Positions 1 through 12,788 of a stretch of DNA of 64,000 nt are shown here, in pieces (position 1 is the stretch's first letter; each line of letters starts with the position of its first letter). The notes beneath the pieces are model-generated. The model saw only the letters and a list, made by a program, of their open reading frames with translations, did no database searches and was not told where the DNA came from. The position numbers and the translations under genes were made by a program. This DNA comes from Serratia symbiotica (GTDB lineage Bacteria > Pseudomonadota > Gammaproteobacteria > Enterobacterales > Enterobacteriaceae), in NCBI RefSeq assembly GCF_000821185.2, contig NZ_CP050855.1, positions 3,100,001-3,164,000 of the forward strand, given 5' to 3'.

Positions 1-965
<965 letters not shown>

Positions 966-1105
966 AAAGCTTGATATGCTTCAACTTGTGAAGCGCTGCT
1001 CAAAGATTTACTGCATGAATGTTACTTCAGGTAGTCACTCTTCAAGACTTGATATTTTTTCGTCCCAACAGGGACGGGATATCGTCTTGTGGAGTGCCCA
1101 CACAG

Positions 1106-1130
1106 ATTGTCTGATAAATTGTTAAAGAGC
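1106..1130 (-). promoter_or_regulatory. rrn leader antitermination boxA
   Basis: On the minus strand this reads GCTCTTTAACAATTTATC followed by AGACAAT, the conserved enterobacterial boxA recognised by NusB/NusE for rRNA antitermination. It lies between the P2 promoter and the start of 16S, as expected. Confidence 0.85.
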
Positions 1131-1171
1131 GGTAAGTCAGCCGCAGCACGGCGGCAAACTTGAGGTGGCGT

Positions 1172-1199
1172 ATACTACGCGTTCCCTCTGAAGAGTCAA
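1172..1199 (-). promoter_or_regulatory. rrn P2 promoter
   Basis: Minus strand: -35 TTGACT, 16-nt spacer, -10 TAGTAT, closely following E. coli rrnB P2 (TTGACT-16-TATTAT). It sits about 40 bp upstream of boxA. Confidence 0.8.
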
Positions 1200-1269
1200 G
1201 CCATTATTTTGACTTTTCCCTTGCTGATCCGGCAGCGTATCTGCCGAAATACCGGGCCAGTGGGGGCGC

Positions 1270-1297
1270 ATTATAGGGCGTTCTCGGCAGCCCGCAA
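1270..1297 (-). promoter_or_regulatory. rrn P1 promoter
   Basis: Minus strand: -35 TTGCGG, 16-nt spacer, -10 TATAAT, followed by the GCGCC-type discriminator (TATAATGCGCCC) typical of stringently controlled rrn P1 promoters. A-tract-rich DNA just upstream (about 1301-1325) could act as an UP element. The P1-P2 spacing of roughly 100 bp fits E. coli rrn operons. Confidence 0.8.
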
Positions 1298-1373
1298 CAG
1301 GTATTTTCAACAAAAACGATTGTTTGCTGCATTCCACAGCAACATCCCACCTTATACCCATTTGCGCACAAAC

Positions 1374-1382
1374 TTATCCACA
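1374..1382 (+). promoter_or_regulatory. Consensus DnaA box
   Basis: TTATCCACA is an exact match to the high-affinity DnaA 9-mer. It lies between rrn P1 and the purHD promoter region. A single box can arise by chance, so a regulatory role is only an inference. Confidence 0.4.
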
Positions 1383-1414
1383 GGCGCCATTTGCACGGAA
1401 AATTTACGAGCGTC

Positions 1415-1430
1415 ACGCAAACGTTTTCGC
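1415..1430 (+). promoter_or_regulatory. PurR operator of purHD
   Basis: ACGCAAACGTTTTCGC matches the 16-bp purine-repressor operator (ANGCAANCGNTTNCNT) with one terminal mismatch. It lies about 135 bp upstream of purH. A TACAAT hexamer directly follows (1431-1436) and may be the -10 of the purHD promoter. Repression by PurR with guanine or hypoxanthine is expected from the E. coli regulon. Confidence 0.85.
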
Positions 1431-1565
1431 TACAATCCCCCGCGATAAAAACGTTCCCCCCTTTACGGGAGCGTGACCTTAATTTGTGCCTGACCGCCCC
1501 TCATTAAGGTGGAAATTCACGTAACGCTCTTTATATTGCGACTCCAAAAGCCAAGGGATAAAACC

Positions 1566-3155
1566 ATGCAACAACCTCGTCCAATCCGCCGGGCTCTGCT
1601 CAGCGTGTCTGACAAAGCCGGTATTGTTGAATTCGCCAAAGCGCTGTTAAGCCGGGGCGTTGAACTGCTCTCAACTGGCGGCACCGCCCGCCTGCTGGCA
1701 GAGGCCAATTTGCCTGTTACCGAAGTTTCCGACTATACCGGTTTCCCGGAGATGATGGACGGACGAGTCAAGACCCTGCACCCTAAAATCCACGGCAGCA
1801 TTCTCGGTCGTCGTGGCAAAGACGACACCATCATGAGACAACACGGCATTAAACCGATCGATATGGTGGTAGTAAATCTGTATCCGTTCGCCCAAACCAT
1901 AGCGCGCTTGGGCTGCTCACTGGAAGATGCGGTCGAAAACATCGATATCGGCGGCCCAACCATGATACGTTCCGCTGCCAAGAACCATCAAGATGTCGCC
2001 ATCGTGGTAAAGAGTAGCGACTATGCTGCCATCATTACCGAGATGGATAACAACGGCGGTTCACTGCAATACGCTACCCGTTTCGATCTGGCGATCAAAG
2101 CCTTCGAACATACCGCTGCCTATGACAGCATGATCGCCAACTACTTTGGCACGTTAGTGCCAGCCTACCACGGTGATGCCAAACAGCCTTCAGGCCGCTT
2201 CCCCCGCACCCTAAACCTTAACTACATCAAACAGCAGGATATGCGCTACGGTGAGAACACTCACCAGCAGGCTGCTTTTTATATAGAAGATAACGTGCGA
2301 GAAGCTTCCGTGGCTACCGCTGACCAGTTGCAGGGTAAGGCGCTGTCGTACAACAATATCGCCGACACTGACGCCGCGCTGGAGTGCGTAAAAGAGTTCG
2401 CCGAACCAGCCTGTGTGATCGTCAAACATGCCAATCCTTGCGGTGTGGCAATTGGCGACGACATTTTAGCAGCCTACGAGCGTGCTTATCAGACCGATCC
2501 TACCTCAGCGTTCGGCGGTATCATCGCCTTTAACCGTGAACTGAACGCCGCAACTGCGCAGGCCATCATCAGCCGCCAATTCGTGGAGGTGATTATCGCC
2601 CCCAACATCAGCCAAGAAGCTCGCACAGTGCTGGTGGCCAAACAGAACGTGCGTGTGCTGGCCTGCGGTCAGTGGCAGCATCGCGTTGCCGGTCTTGACT
2701 TCAAACGCGTTAACGGCGGTCTGCTGGTGCAAGATCGCGATCTGGGCATGGTGAATGAAGACGATCTTCGCGTAGTGTCTGAGCGCCAGCCAAGCGCACA
2801 GGAGTTGCGCGATGCGCTGTTCTGCTGGAAGGTGGCCAAGTTCGTGAAGTCCAATGCTATCGTCTATGCGCGCGGCAATATGACTATTGGTATAGGTGCC
2901 GGCCAGATGAGTCGCGTGTATTCAGCTAAGATCGCCGGTATCAAGGCGGCAGACGAGGGTCTGGAAGTGAAAGGTTCTGCCATGGCGTCTGACGCCTTCT
3001 TCCCGTTTCGCGATGGCATTGATGCTGCTGCTGCGATCGGCATCACTTGTGTGATCCAGCCGGGCGGTTCGATCCGAGACGACGAAGTGATTGCCGCCGC
3101 CAATGAGCATGGCATGGCGATGATCTTCACCGACATGCGCCACTTCCGCCATTAA
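1566..3155 (+). CDS. purH: Bifunctional AICAR formyltransferase / IMP cyclohydrolase PurH
   Basis: Cytoplasmic enzyme for the last two steps of de novo IMP synthesis: formylation of AICAR with 10-formyl-THF, then ring closure. The 529-residue protein equals the E. coli length. The N-terminal MGS-like cyclohydrolase domain covers roughly residues 1-150. The transformylase domain follows, with the catalytic Lys-His of the [12 protein letters not shown] motif at about 287-288. I chose ATG 1566 ([12 protein letters not shown]), which matches the family N-terminus and follows AAGGGA at a good distance; an in-frame upstream ATG at 1509 gives an atypical extension. It is the first gene of purHD behind a PurR operator. 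No lesions are seen. Confidence 0.97.
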   Translation: MQQPRPIRRALLSVSDKAGIVEFAKALLSRGVELLSTGGTARLLAEANLPVTEVSDYTGFPEMMDGRVKTLHPKIHGSILGRRGKDDTIMRQHGIKPIDMVVVNLYPFAQTIARLGCSLEDAVENIDIGGPTMIRSAAKNHQDVAIVVKSSDYAAIITEMDNNGGSLQYATRFDLAIKAFEHTAAYDSMIANYFGTLVPAYHGDAKQPSGRFPRTLNLNYIKQQDMRYGENTHQQAAFYIEDNVREASVATADQLQGKALSYNNIADTDAALECVKEFAEPACVIVKHANPCGVAIGDDILAAYERAYQTDPTSAFGGIIAFNRELNAATAQAIISRQFVEVIIAPNISQEARTVLVAKQNVRVLACGQWQHRVAGLDFKRVNGGLLVQDRDLGMVNEDDLRVVSERQPSAQELRDALFCWKVAKFVKSNAIVYARGNMTIGIGAGQMSRVYSAKIAGIKAADEGLEVKGSAMASDAFFPFRDGIDAAAAIGITCVIQPGGSIRDDEVIAAANEHGMAMIFTDMRHFRH

Positions 3156-3203
3156 TCCCTTTTATTTCGTGTGCTACGGTGCACGCTATTCGTGGAGCAC
3201 TTG

Positions 3204-4487
3204 ATGAATATTTTGATTATCGGTAACGGCGGGCGTGAGCATGCGCTAGCCTGGAAAGTTGCCCAGTCGCCGCTGGCGGATAAAGTCTTTGTCGCGCCGG
3301 GCAACGCTGGCACCGCACTGGAAGCCAAGCTGGAAAACGTGGCGATCTCTGCCACCGATATCCCGGCACTGCTCGCCTTCGCTCAGAGCCATGATATCGG
3401 CCTGACCATTGTTGGCCCAGAAGCGCCGCTAGTGATTGGTGTGGTTGACGCCTTCCAGGCCGCTGGCCTGAAAATCTTCGGGCCTTCGCAGGCAGCCGCT
3501 CAATTGGAAGGTTCCAAAGCTTTCACTAAAGATTTCCTGGCACGCCACAACATTCCCAGCGCTGAATACCAGCACTTCACTGAAGTTGAACCGGCGCTGG
3601 CTTACGTGCGCAGTAAAGGCGCGCCGATCGTCATTAAGGCCGATGGCCTGGCAGCTGGCAAAGGCGTGATCGTTGCCATGACGCTGGCGGAGGCGGAAGA
3701 CACAGTGCAAGATATGCTGGCCGGCAACGCTTTCGGTGACGCCGGCCACCGCATCGTGGTGGAGGAGTTCCTTGCCGGTGAAGAAGCCAGCTTTATTGTG
3801 ATGGTTGATGGTGAACATGTGGTGCCGATGGCCACCAGCCAGGATCACAAGCGCGTCGGCGATGGCGATACCGGCCCGAACACCGGTGGCATGGGTGCTT
3901 ACTCTCCGGCACCCGTAGTGACTGACGAAATCCACCAGCGCGCCATGGATCAGGTGATCTGGCCAACGGTGCGCGGCATGGCGGCGGAAGGCAATATTTA
4001 CGTTGGCTTTCTGTATGCCGGGCTAATGATCTCTGCCGATGGTCAGCCGAAAGTGATTGAGTTCAACTGTCGCTTCGGCGATCCAGAAACCCAGCCAATC
4101 ATGCTACGCCTGCGTTCCGACTTGGTAGAGCTGTGTCTGGCGGGGGCAGAAGGCAAACTGGGCGAGAAAACCTCCGACTGGGATGAACGCCCTGCTCTTG
4201 GCGTGGTGATGGCGGCCGGGGGCTATCCGGGCAATTACCACAGCGGCGAGGTCATTCAGGGGCTGTCACAGCAGGAATATGCTGACGGTAAAGTGTTCCA
4301 TGCTGGTACATGCATGCAGGGTGATGAGGTAGTGACCAGCGGTGGCCGAGTACTCTGTGTGACTGCACTAGGCGCAACGGTGGAACAAGCGCAGCAACGC
4401 GCTTATCAGTTGACGGCAGGCATTCAGTGGCCAGGCAGCTTCTGTCGCAAGGATATCGGCTATCGGGCGATCGCACGCGGCAAGTGA
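3204..4487 (+). CDS. purD: Phosphoribosylamine-glycine ligase PurD
   Basis: GAR synthetase, the second step of purine synthesis, joins phosphoribosylamine and glycine using ATP. The product is 427 residues (E. coli 429). It has the N-terminal nucleotide-binding motif IGNGGREHALAW and an ATP-grasp core with ADGLAAGKGV and the metal-binding FNCRFGDPETQ segment. The start at ATG 3204 (MNILIIGNGG) is preceded by GGAG; a longer in-frame version from 3171 lacks family support. It lies 48 bp after purH in the same operon and is followed by a hairpin terminator. The C-terminal tail differs slightly from E. coli but the enzyme looks intact. Confidence 0.96.
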   Translation: MNILIIGNGGREHALAWKVAQSPLADKVFVAPGNAGTALEAKLENVAISATDIPALLAFAQSHDIGLTIVGPEAPLVIGVVDAFQAAGLKIFGPSQAAAQLEGSKAFTKDFLARHNIPSAEYQHFTEVEPALAYVRSKGAPIVIKADGLAAGKGVIVAMTLAEAEDTVQDMLAGNAFGDAGHRIVVEEFLAGEEASFIVMVDGEHVVPMATSQDHKRVGDGDTGPNTGGMGAYSPAPVVTDEIHQRAMDQVIWPTVRGMAAEGNIYVGFLYAGLMISADGQPKVIEFNCRFGDPETQPIMLRLRSDLVELCLAGAEGKLGEKTSDWDERPALGVVMAAGGYPGNYHSGEVIQGLSQQEYADGKVFHAGTCMQGDEVVTSGGRVLCVTALGATVEQAQQRAYQLTAGIQWPGSFCRKDIGYRAIARGK

Positions 4488-4510
4488 TCTGAATACCTGA
4501 CACACTTACA

Positions 4511-4534
4511 GGCTCCGCACTGCGGGGCCTTTTA
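4511..4534 (+). terminator. Rho-independent terminator of purHD
   Basis: GGCTCCGCA and TGCGGGGCC form a 9-bp stem (one G-T pair) with almost no loop beyond the central bases, followed by TTTTAT on the plus strand. It sits between the convergent purD and yjaH stop codons. The hairpin may also help end the minus-strand transcript, although no T-run follows in that direction. Confidence 0.75.
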
Positions 4535-5203
4535 TAGTTGATCCTCCTTCGGTTCCCAGCGGCAGAAGTCGCCGTTTGCCACCAGCAACAGTGCACGCCC
4601 TTTCGGCGCGTCTAACCAGGCGATATTCACCGGTTGGCTGCTGTTGCGCGCACGCTGTTCAATCCAGGCTTCGGAATTGGCACTCAATCCCGGTTTCAAC
4701 CACCGCCCATCGCAGGTTTGTACCTCACCCCGCAGCCAACGCCCTTGCAACAGTTTCACTTTGCCTGCGCGCAGGGCATCACTTACCTCAAGGAGACGCC
4801 GCGCCTGGTACTGATACAGTGCGATTTCGTCGCTGGACAATTGCTCGCGTCGGGTCGCCAGTTGGCGCTGCATAAAGCTCACTGTGCCGTCATCGGCAAA
4901 GCGTAGCTGGGTAGAATCCCGACCACCATCGGCGTCGCTACGTTTGATTTGGCGCAGTACGCCGTTTTGGTATTCATACAGCGTGGTGACAGTGCCAGCC
5001 CTGCGGTAGGGGCTGTAGACGCTTAGCAGCACCTGTGCGCGATGCTGGTCGTCATCTTTACGCCACAGGCGAATGACCCCCTGATCGGCCACGAAGCCGC
5101 TGGCAGTAAAGCGGGGGATATAGGGATGGGAGTTGCAGGCACTCAGGCAGACAGCGATGCCAACAGCCACGAGCACCTGACGGATAAACAAAAGGGGCAA
5201 CAT
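4532..5203 (-). CDS. yjaH: YjaH-family lipoprotein (DUF1481)
   Basis: Predicted lipoprotein of about 223 residues belonging to the enterobacterial family encoded next to hupA. A hydrophobic signal (LVAVGIAVCLSAC) ends in a lipobox LSAC, so the Cys is likely acylated after signal peptidase II cleavage. The mature part has the family motif ADQGVIRLWRKDD. I prefer ATG 5203, which follows AAGGGGG; a TTG/GTG start 24-27 nt upstream would add a basic N-terminus and cannot be excluded. It lies 28 bp downstream of hupA and is probably cotranscribed. Its molecular function is unknown. Confidence 0.82.
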   Translation of the reverse strand: MLPLLFIRQVLVAVGIAVCLSACNSHPYIPRFTASGFVADQGVIRLWRKDDDQHRAQVLLSVYSPYRRAGTVTTLYEYQNGVLRQIKRSDADGGRDSTQLRFADDGTVSFMQRQLATRREQLSSDEIALYQYQARRLLEVSDALRAGKVKLLQGRWLRGEVQTCDGRWLKPGLSANSEAWIEQRARNSSQPVNIAWLDAPKGRALLLVANGDFCRWEPKEDQL

Positions 5204-5231
5204 TGCCCCCTTGTTAAATCTTTTCACCAAA

Positions 5232-5504
5232 TTACTTCACTGCGTCTTTTAGTGCCTTGCCAGAAACGAACGCAGGCACGTTGGCAGCAGCGATTTTAAT
5301 TTCTTTCCCAGTTTGTGGGTTGCGGCCAGTGCGCTCGCTACGATGGTTTACTTTGAAAGTGCCGAAACCAACCAATTGTACTGCATCACCTTCTTTCAGA
5401 GATTCAGTAATAGCAACCAAAGTGGATTCCAGAGCCAGCTTAGCTTGTGCCTTGGAAAGGTCAGCCTTGTCCGCGATTACATCAATCAGTTGAGTCTTAT
5501 TCAT
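5232..5504 (-). CDS. hupA: DNA-binding protein HU, alpha subunit
   Basis: Small nucleoid protein of 90 residues, nearly identical to E. coli HU-alpha. It forms dimers that bend DNA. The signature [20 protein letters not shown], which includes the DNA-clasping arm, is at about residues 46-65. ATG 5504 is preceded by AAGGATAACTT, a clear ribosome-binding site. It is the distal part of hemE-nfi-yjaG-hupA-yjaH but has its own likely promoter in the 195-bp gap before yjaG. No lesions are seen. Confidence 0.97.
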   Translation of the reverse strand: MNKTQLIDVIADKADLSKAQAKLALESTLVAITESLKEGDAVQLVGFGTFKVNHRSERTGRNPQTGKEIKIAAANVPAFVSGKALKDAVK

Positions 5505-5621
5505 AAGTTATCCTTACAGTGTATTTATCGTTTGCAAAGCACCGAGTGCGACGGATATGCTGATTGACAGCACTTTCCTGCATACACACACCGATAGCCA
5601 CTTTTTTCAATGCCCTCCCCA

Positions 5622-5651
5622 AATGTAGACCAGACTGGGTGAGGATGTGAA
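5622..5651 (-). promoter_or_regulatory. Probable hupA promoter
   Basis: Minus strand: TTCACA, 18-nt spacer, TACATT, about 120 bp upstream of hupA. The GGTCTACATTTGGGG context resembles the hupA promoter region of related bacteria from memory. The transcription start is inferred only. Confidence 0.5.
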
Positions 5652-5699
5652 GCTTTAAGACATGACAAATCAGACGTTAAATCACGTTTTTTTGCCTTA

Positions 5700-6287
5700 T
5701 TACGCCAAATTTACCCCAATATTGCTTATTGCGGCTTCTCGGAGGTCATATCGCAACCCTTTGATCAGATCCAAATTACGCTCTTCACAATCGGCCAACA
5801 GACGAAAAATCTCCCATTGGATGTCCCATTCTTCTGCTATCGCAGGCAAAACTTTTAACTCATCGTCGGTCATTTCTCTACCGGCCTGCGTCATTTCCAA
5901 CATCGCCACGGTACGAATTGACGTTTCGCTGATGGTAATGGCGTGCTCCAGCGTTTCCCCGCTGAGACGTGAATGGATCAATTCCCCTAATGCGATACAA
6001 GCGTCGATCGCTGGGTAAACACCATAAAGATCGTAATCTTCTACCGAGGGTATCGCCTGTTCCAACTTCTCCAACTGACTATCAAAGTTGACCTTGGCAT
6101 CCTTGACCACCAACATCTCCCAGACCAAATCCAGAATGCGGCGGTAAATTGCCGGATCGCCGAACGCGGTTTGCTGACAGAACATCTGGTAATTTGGATA
6201 CATACGCTCACATAAACTAGCCATAAAGGTCAAATGTTGCCAGCTTTCCAACCTTTCCAGACGTAGATGAATCGGGTTACGTAGCAT
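5700..6287 (-). CDS. yjaG: YjaG family protein (DUF416)
   Basis: Cytoplasmic protein of 195 residues, the same size as E. coli YjaG and with the same neighbours (nfi upstream, hupA downstream). It is mostly alpha-helical, with no signal peptide or membrane segment. The N-terminus MLRNPIHLRLERLESWQHLTFMA is characteristic of the family. The biochemical function is unknown. It begins 48 bp after nfi and is probably part of the hemE transcript. The frame is intact. Confidence 0.88.
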   Translation of the reverse strand: MLRNPIHLRLERLESWQHLTFMASLCERMYPNYQMFCQQTAFGDPAIYRRILDLVWEMLVVKDAKVNFDSQLEKLEQAIPSVEDYDLYGVYPAIDACIALGELIHSRLSGETLEHAITISETSIRTVAMLEMTQAGREMTDDELKVLPAIAEEWDIQWEIFRLLADCEERNLDLIKGLRYDLREAAISNIGVNLA

Positions 6288-6335
6288 TATTTACTCTCTT
6301 ACGCGTTAATTGCGCCGCAGTGTACCCGAAATCGC

Positions 6336-7022
6336 TCATTGCAGCACCTCTAGATGCTGCTGTAGCCAGTGCTGGAAGGCTGGGCGGCGAGAAGCGATGG
6401 CATCGGCCCAGCGTGTGGGTTCCGGCAGGCGGTAGCCCGCCATGCAGCGTTGCACCCAAGTCAATGCGCTGTCAGCGCTGATGCGGTGGCCAGTGGCGAT
6501 AAATAGCGGATTGCAACGCGCCTTACTGCGCCATACCCACCCCAACTGTTCCCCTTTATCTTCCAGCGGGGCCAGCGATCCGGCGGCAGCATCCAGCGGG
6601 GCAAACTCGCCGCACAGCCGCTTTTTAGCCACGCCTATGGTTGGCACATCGACCAGCAGGCCGAAATGGCTGGCCACCCCCAGACGGCGCGGGTGCGAGA
6701 TGCCGTGACCATCGACGAAGATCAGATCGGGCTTTTGCCGCAGCTGCTGCCAGGCGGCTAGTAATGCGGGGGATTCGCGAAACGACAAGAAACCAGGAAT
6801 ATAGGGCATGGTAGTGGCAATGCGGGCGACCTGATATTCCACCAGCTCCAGCGACGGATAGCGCAGGATAGCAATAGCTGCGCGTGTTACTGCTCCTTCC
6901 TGCTCAAAGCCCACATCGGCACCAGCGATAAACGCTGGCGGATCAACCAAAAAGTTATCGTCGCGAATGATTTTAGCGGCGCGCCATCGCTGCTCAGCAC
7001 GTAGCGCTTGGGTATCTATCAT
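6336..7022 (-). CDS. nfi: Endonuclease V (deoxyinosine 3'-endonuclease)
   Basis: DNA repair nuclease that nicks DNA one nucleotide 3' of deoxyinosine and other deaminated bases. The 228-residue protein has the catalytic acidic residues of the family: Asp36 in GADVGFE, Glu83 in FRES and Asp104 in FVDGHG. The substrate-wedge segment [11 protein letters not shown] is also present. I chose ATG 7022 because AAGGA lies 7 nt upstream; a TTG two codons earlier is possible. It begins 9 bp after hemE, so the two are probably translationally linked. The C-terminal tail is a few residues longer than in E. coli. Confidence 0.94.
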   Translation of the reverse strand: MIDTQALRAEQRWRAAKIIRDDNFLVDPPAFIAGADVGFEQEGAVTRAAIAILRYPSLELVEYQVARIATTMPYIPGFLSFRESPALLAAWQQLRQKPDLIFVDGHGISHPRRLGVASHFGLLVDVPTIGVAKKRLCGEFAPLDAAAGSLAPLEDKGEQLGWVWRSKARCNPLFIATGHRISADSALTWVQRCMAGYRLPEPTRWADAIASRRPAFQHWLQQHLEVLQ

Positions 7023-7031
7023 GTCCAATCC

Positions 7032-8096
7032 TTAACAATGGTATTTCGCCGACTGAGCATGCACCGCCTCAACGAACGCGCCAGCGTTGGCCGGCGGCAC
7101 GTCCTGATGAATGCCGTGGCCCAAGTTGAACACATGGCCTTCACCATGGCCGAAGCCAGCCAAAATGGTTTCCACTTCTTGGCCGATGCGTTCCGGCGTG
7201 GCATAGAGCATCGATGGATCCATATTGCCTTGTAGCGCCACTTTATCGCCCACGCGGCGGCGCGCATCGGCAATATCGGTGGCCCAGTCCAAGCCCAACG
7301 CATCGCAACCGGTGGACGCCATTGCTTCCAGCCACTGGCCGCCACCCTTGGTGAACAATGTGACCGGCACTCGGCGGCCATCGTTTTCACGCAGCAGGCC
7401 GTCGACGATCTTGTGCATATAGTGCAGTGAGAACTCACGGTAATCACGGCCAGTCAATACGCCGCCCCAAGTGTCAAACACCATCACCGACTGCGCACCA
7501 GCCTTGATCTGGGCGTTGAGATACAGGATCACGCTGTCCGCCAGCTTGTCGAGCAGTAGGTGCAACGTGGCCGGTTCGGCGTACATCATCTTCTTCAGCT
7601 TGGTAAACGCCTTGCTGCTACCGCCTTCTACCATGTAAGTCGCCAGCGTCCACGGGCTACCGGAAAAGCCGATCAATGGCACTTCGCCCTTCAGTTCACG
7701 GCGGATGGTACGCACCGCATTCATCACGTAACCTAATTCCACTTCCGGATCGAATAGCGGCAATTTGTCTACATCGGCGCGGCTGGCAATCGTGGAAGAA
7801 AAGCGCGGACCTTCGCCAGTTTCGAAATACAGCCCAAGCCCCATGGCATCGGGAATGGTGAGAATATCGGAGAACAGGATTGCGGCATCCAGCGCATAGC
7901 GGCGTAGCGGCTGCAGCGTTACCTCACAGGCCAACTCCGCGTTCTTACACAGTGACATAAAATCACCGGCCTGGGCGCGGGTCGCCTTGTACTCCGGCAA
8001 ATAACGACCAGCCTGGCGCATCATCCATACGGGGGTCACATCCACCGGCTGACACAACAGCGCACGCAGGTAACGATCGTTCTTCAACTCATTCAT
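7032..8096 (-). CDS. hemE: Uroporphyrinogen decarboxylase HemE
   Basis: Haem biosynthesis enzyme that converts uroporphyrinogen III to coproporphyrinogen III by four decarboxylations. It is 354 residues, as in E. coli. The active-site N-terminal motif [15 protein letters not shown] and the second signature [18 protein letters not shown] are present. It heads the minus-strand block hemE-nfi-yjaG-hupA-yjaH. In most Enterobacterales nudC and rsd lie between hemE and thiC; here thiC and its riboswitch face hemE directly across 385 bp, so both genes are missing from this position. Confidence 0.96.
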   Translation of the reverse strand: MNELKNDRYLRALLCQPVDVTPVWMMRQAGRYLPEYKATRAQAGDFMSLCKNAELACEVTLQPLRRYALDAAILFSDILTIPDAMGLGLYFETGEGPRFSSTIASRADVDKLPLFDPEVELGYVMNAVRTIRRELKGEVPLIGFSGSPWTLATYMVEGGSSKAFTKLKKMMYAEPATLHLLLDKLADSVILYLNAQIKAGAQSVMVFDTWGGVLTGRDYREFSLHYMHKIVDGLLRENDGRRVPVTLFTKGGGQWLEAMASTGCDALGLDWATDIADARRRVGDKVALQGNMDPSMLYATPERIGQEVETILAGFGHGEGHVFNLGHGIHQDVPPANAGAFVEAVHAQSAKYHC

Positions 8097-8208
8097 TTAT
8101 GAGGCTCCCTTAATCATCTACTCACCATTGTACATTATTCTGCCCATCGCGGTGCCACGCTTGGGCATGCCGATAGATTTCATGCCTTGCAATATACTGG
8201 GGATAAGC

Positions 8209-8236
8209 TTGTAGTTTTTATTCTCCCTCCTATACT
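8209..8236 (+). promoter_or_regulatory. Probable thiC operon promoter
   Basis: TTGTAG, 16-nt spacer, TATACT. Transcription would start around 8243, exactly where the TPP riboswitch fold begins. The good placement supports the call; it was not tested. Confidence 0.6.
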
Positions 8237-8242
8237 GGGGGC

Positions 8243-8358
8243 ATCTTGTCGGAGTGCCTAGCGCCTGATTTATTCAACAAATTGGCCGGGCTGAGACCGT
8301 TAATTCGGGATCCGCGGAACCTGATCGGGTTAGTACCCGCGAAGGGAACAAGAGTAAT
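8243..8358 (+). promoter_or_regulatory. TPP riboswitch (thi box) of thiCEFSGH
   Basis: The aptamer core is clear: TTGTCGGAGTGCC pairs with GGAACAAGAGTAA to close P1. CTGAGACCGTTAATTCGGGA, then CCGCGGAACCTGATC and TACCCGCGAAGGGAAC, are the conserved TPP-binding segments. It matches the E. coli thiC leader, except that the stretch between GTGCC and GGCTGAGA is about 20 nt longer (8258-8290), giving an enlarged P3-type arm. It should reduce thiC operon expression when thiamine pyrophosphate is abundant. Confidence 0.95.
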
Positions 8359-8364
8359 CTATAG

Positions 8365-11060
<2,696 letters not shown>

Positions 11061-11068
<8 letters not shown>

Positions 11069-11810
11069 CGATCAAGAATTCCTACGCTACAGCCGCCAGT
11101 TGTTACTGGAGGACATCGGCCCAGAGGGTCAGGAAAAGCTCAAACGCGCGACGGTACTGATCGTCGGCCTAGGGGGGCTAGGTTCCCCGGCATCATTGTA
11201 TCTAGCTGCCGCTGGCGTTGGTACGCTGCTGTTGGCCGACGATGACAAGCTGCACGTCACTAACCTGCAACGCCAGATCCTGTACCACAGTGCTGACACC
11301 GCTAAAGGCAAAGCCGCACTGGCGCAACGTCAGTTACAAGCGCTGAACCCACTGGTAAAATCCATTCCGCTGGCACAACGGCTAGAGGGGCAATCGCTGC
11401 GTGATGCTATTGCCCGCGCTGACCTGGTGCTGGACTGCTGCGATAACATGGCAACCCGCCATGCAGTCAACGCCACCTGCGTAGCGGCCAGCAAACCGCT
11501 GATCAGTGGCAGCGCAGTGGGGTTCGGCGGTCAACTGCTGGTGATAGAACCCCCTTATGAACATGGCTGCTACGCCTGCTTGTACCCTGAACAAACCGAG
11601 CCACAGCGTAGCTGCCGCACCGTGGGCGTACTTGGCCCGGTGGTCGGGGTGATCGGCACCTTGCAGGCGTTGGAAGCCATCAAAACGTTAGCAGGCGTGC
11701 CTTCAGCGCTCAGCGGCAAGCTGCGCCTGTTCGACGGTAAACAGCAAAACTGGAGTACTCTACAACTCAGCCAAGCCAGTGACTGCCCGATATGCAGAGG
11801 CAAGATATGA
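11061..11810 (+). CDS. thiF: ThiS adenylyltransferase ThiF
   Basis: E1-like enzyme that adenylates the C-terminal glycine of ThiS so that sulfur can be loaded. It is 249 residues (E. coli 251). The Rossmann ATP-binding loop GLGGLGS is at about 36-42. Two zinc-binding Cys pairs, CYAC and CPIC, lie in the C-terminal half. I chose ATG 11061 ([13 protein letters not shown]), the family N-terminus; an upstream in-frame ATG at 11040 falls inside thiE. The stop overlaps the thiS start (ATGA). Confidence 0.95.
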
Positions 11811-12007
11811 AGATCATACTCAATGATCAGCCGCTGGAGCTGACACAGCCGCTCAGTGTTACCGCCCTACTTGAGCAACTGGAACGCCACCAGCCGGGTA
11901 GCGCTTTGGCGATCAATCAAACCATCATCCCACGCACCGACTGGCCTTACCATCTGGTACAGGACGGCGATGACATCCTGCTGTTTCAAGCGATTGCTGG
12001 AGGCTGA
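11807..12007 (+). CDS. thiS: Thiamine biosynthesis sulfur carrier ThiS
   Basis: Ubiquitin-like sulfur carrier of 66 residues ending in the required Gly-Gly (QAIAGG). ThiF adenylates this tail, which then carries the thiocarboxylate that donates sulfur to ThiG. I chose ATG 11807 (MKIILNDQ), overlapping the thiF stop, rather than an in-frame ATG 15 nt upstream. It matches the E. coli length and sits one base before thiG. Confidence 0.95.
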   Translation: MKIILNDQPLELTQPLSVTALLEQLERHQPGSALAINQTIIPRTDWPYHLVQDGDDILLFQAIAGG

Positions 12008-12008
12008 C

Positions 12009-12788
12009 ATGCTGAAAATCGCCGATACTACCTTTACCTCACGCCTATTTACCGGCACAGGCAAGTTCGCTACCCCAGCGCTCATGCTGGAAGCTCTGCG
12101 CGCCTCAGGATCACAGTTGGTGACCCTAGCCATGAAACGCGTCGATCTGCGCGGCGGTAATGACGCCATATTGGCACCGCTTCAGCAGTTGGGTGTACAT
12201 CTGCTGCCCAATACTTCCGGTGCTAAAACCGCCGCCGAAGCGGTATTCGCCGCCCGGCTGGCGCGTGAAGCGCTCGGCACCCACTGGGTAAAACTTGAGA
12301 TCCATCCCGATGTAAAATACCTGCTGCCAGACGCGATCGAGACGCTGAAAGCGGCAGAAACCCTGGTGAAAGACGGCTTTGTGGTGCTGCCTTACTGCAG
12401 TGCCGATCCAGTGCTGTGCAAGCGGTTGGAAGAAGTGGGCTGTGCGGCAGTAATGCCACTTGGCGCGCCTATCGGCTCCAACCGTGGCCTGCGCACCCGT
12501 GACTTCCTTGAGATCATTATCGAACAGGCTAGAGTACCGATCGTCATTGATGCCGGTATTGGTGCACCGAGCCACGCGCTGGCAGCGATGGAGCTGGGGG
12601 CCGATGCGCTGCTGGTGAATACTGCCATCGCTGTAGCACGCGATCCGGTACAAATGGCGTTGGCGTTTCGTTTGGCGCTGGACGCCGGTGAACTGGCGCG
12701 TCAGGCCGGACTAGGTAGCAGCCAGCGTCACGCTGTCGCTTCCAGCCCGCTGACCGCATTTCTCAGCCAGTCTGAGGAAACACCGTAA
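12009..12788 (+). CDS. thiG: Thiazole synthase ThiG
   Basis: Forms the thiazole phosphate from deoxyxylulose 5-phosphate, dehydroglycine and ThiS-thiocarboxylate. It is a 259-residue TIM barrel. The Schiff-base lysine is probably Lys95 in [10 protein letters not shown]. The phosphate-binding loops [11 protein letters not shown] and [12 protein letters not shown] are present. ATG 12009 (MLKIADTTF) fits the family. A much longer in-frame reading from 11856 only retraces thiS in another frame. The stop overlaps the thiH start as TAATG. Confidence 0.95.
   Translation: MLKIADTTFTSRLFTGTGKFATPALMLEALRASGSQLVTLAMKRVDLRGGNDAILAPLQQLGVHLLPNTSGAKTAAEAVFAARLAREALGTHWVKLEIHPDVKYLLPDAIETLKAAETLVKDGFVVLPYCSADPVLCKRLEEVGCAAVMPLGAPIGSNRGLRTRDFLEIIIEQARVPIVIDAGIGAPSHALAAMELGADALLVNTAIAVARDPVQMALAFRLALDAGELARQAGLGSSQRHAVASSPLTAFLSQSEETP

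Noticed and set aside
3429..3935. A 168-codon minus-strand open frame opposite purD
   Set aside because: It mirrors the codon pattern of purD and has no ribosome-binding site or family resemblance. Long opposite-strand frames inside purD, hemE, valS, lptF and phoU were dropped for the same reason.
11856..12788. A 310-residue version of ThiG with a long N-terminal extension
   Set aside because: The extension is thiS read in another frame; ATG 12009 gives the family length.
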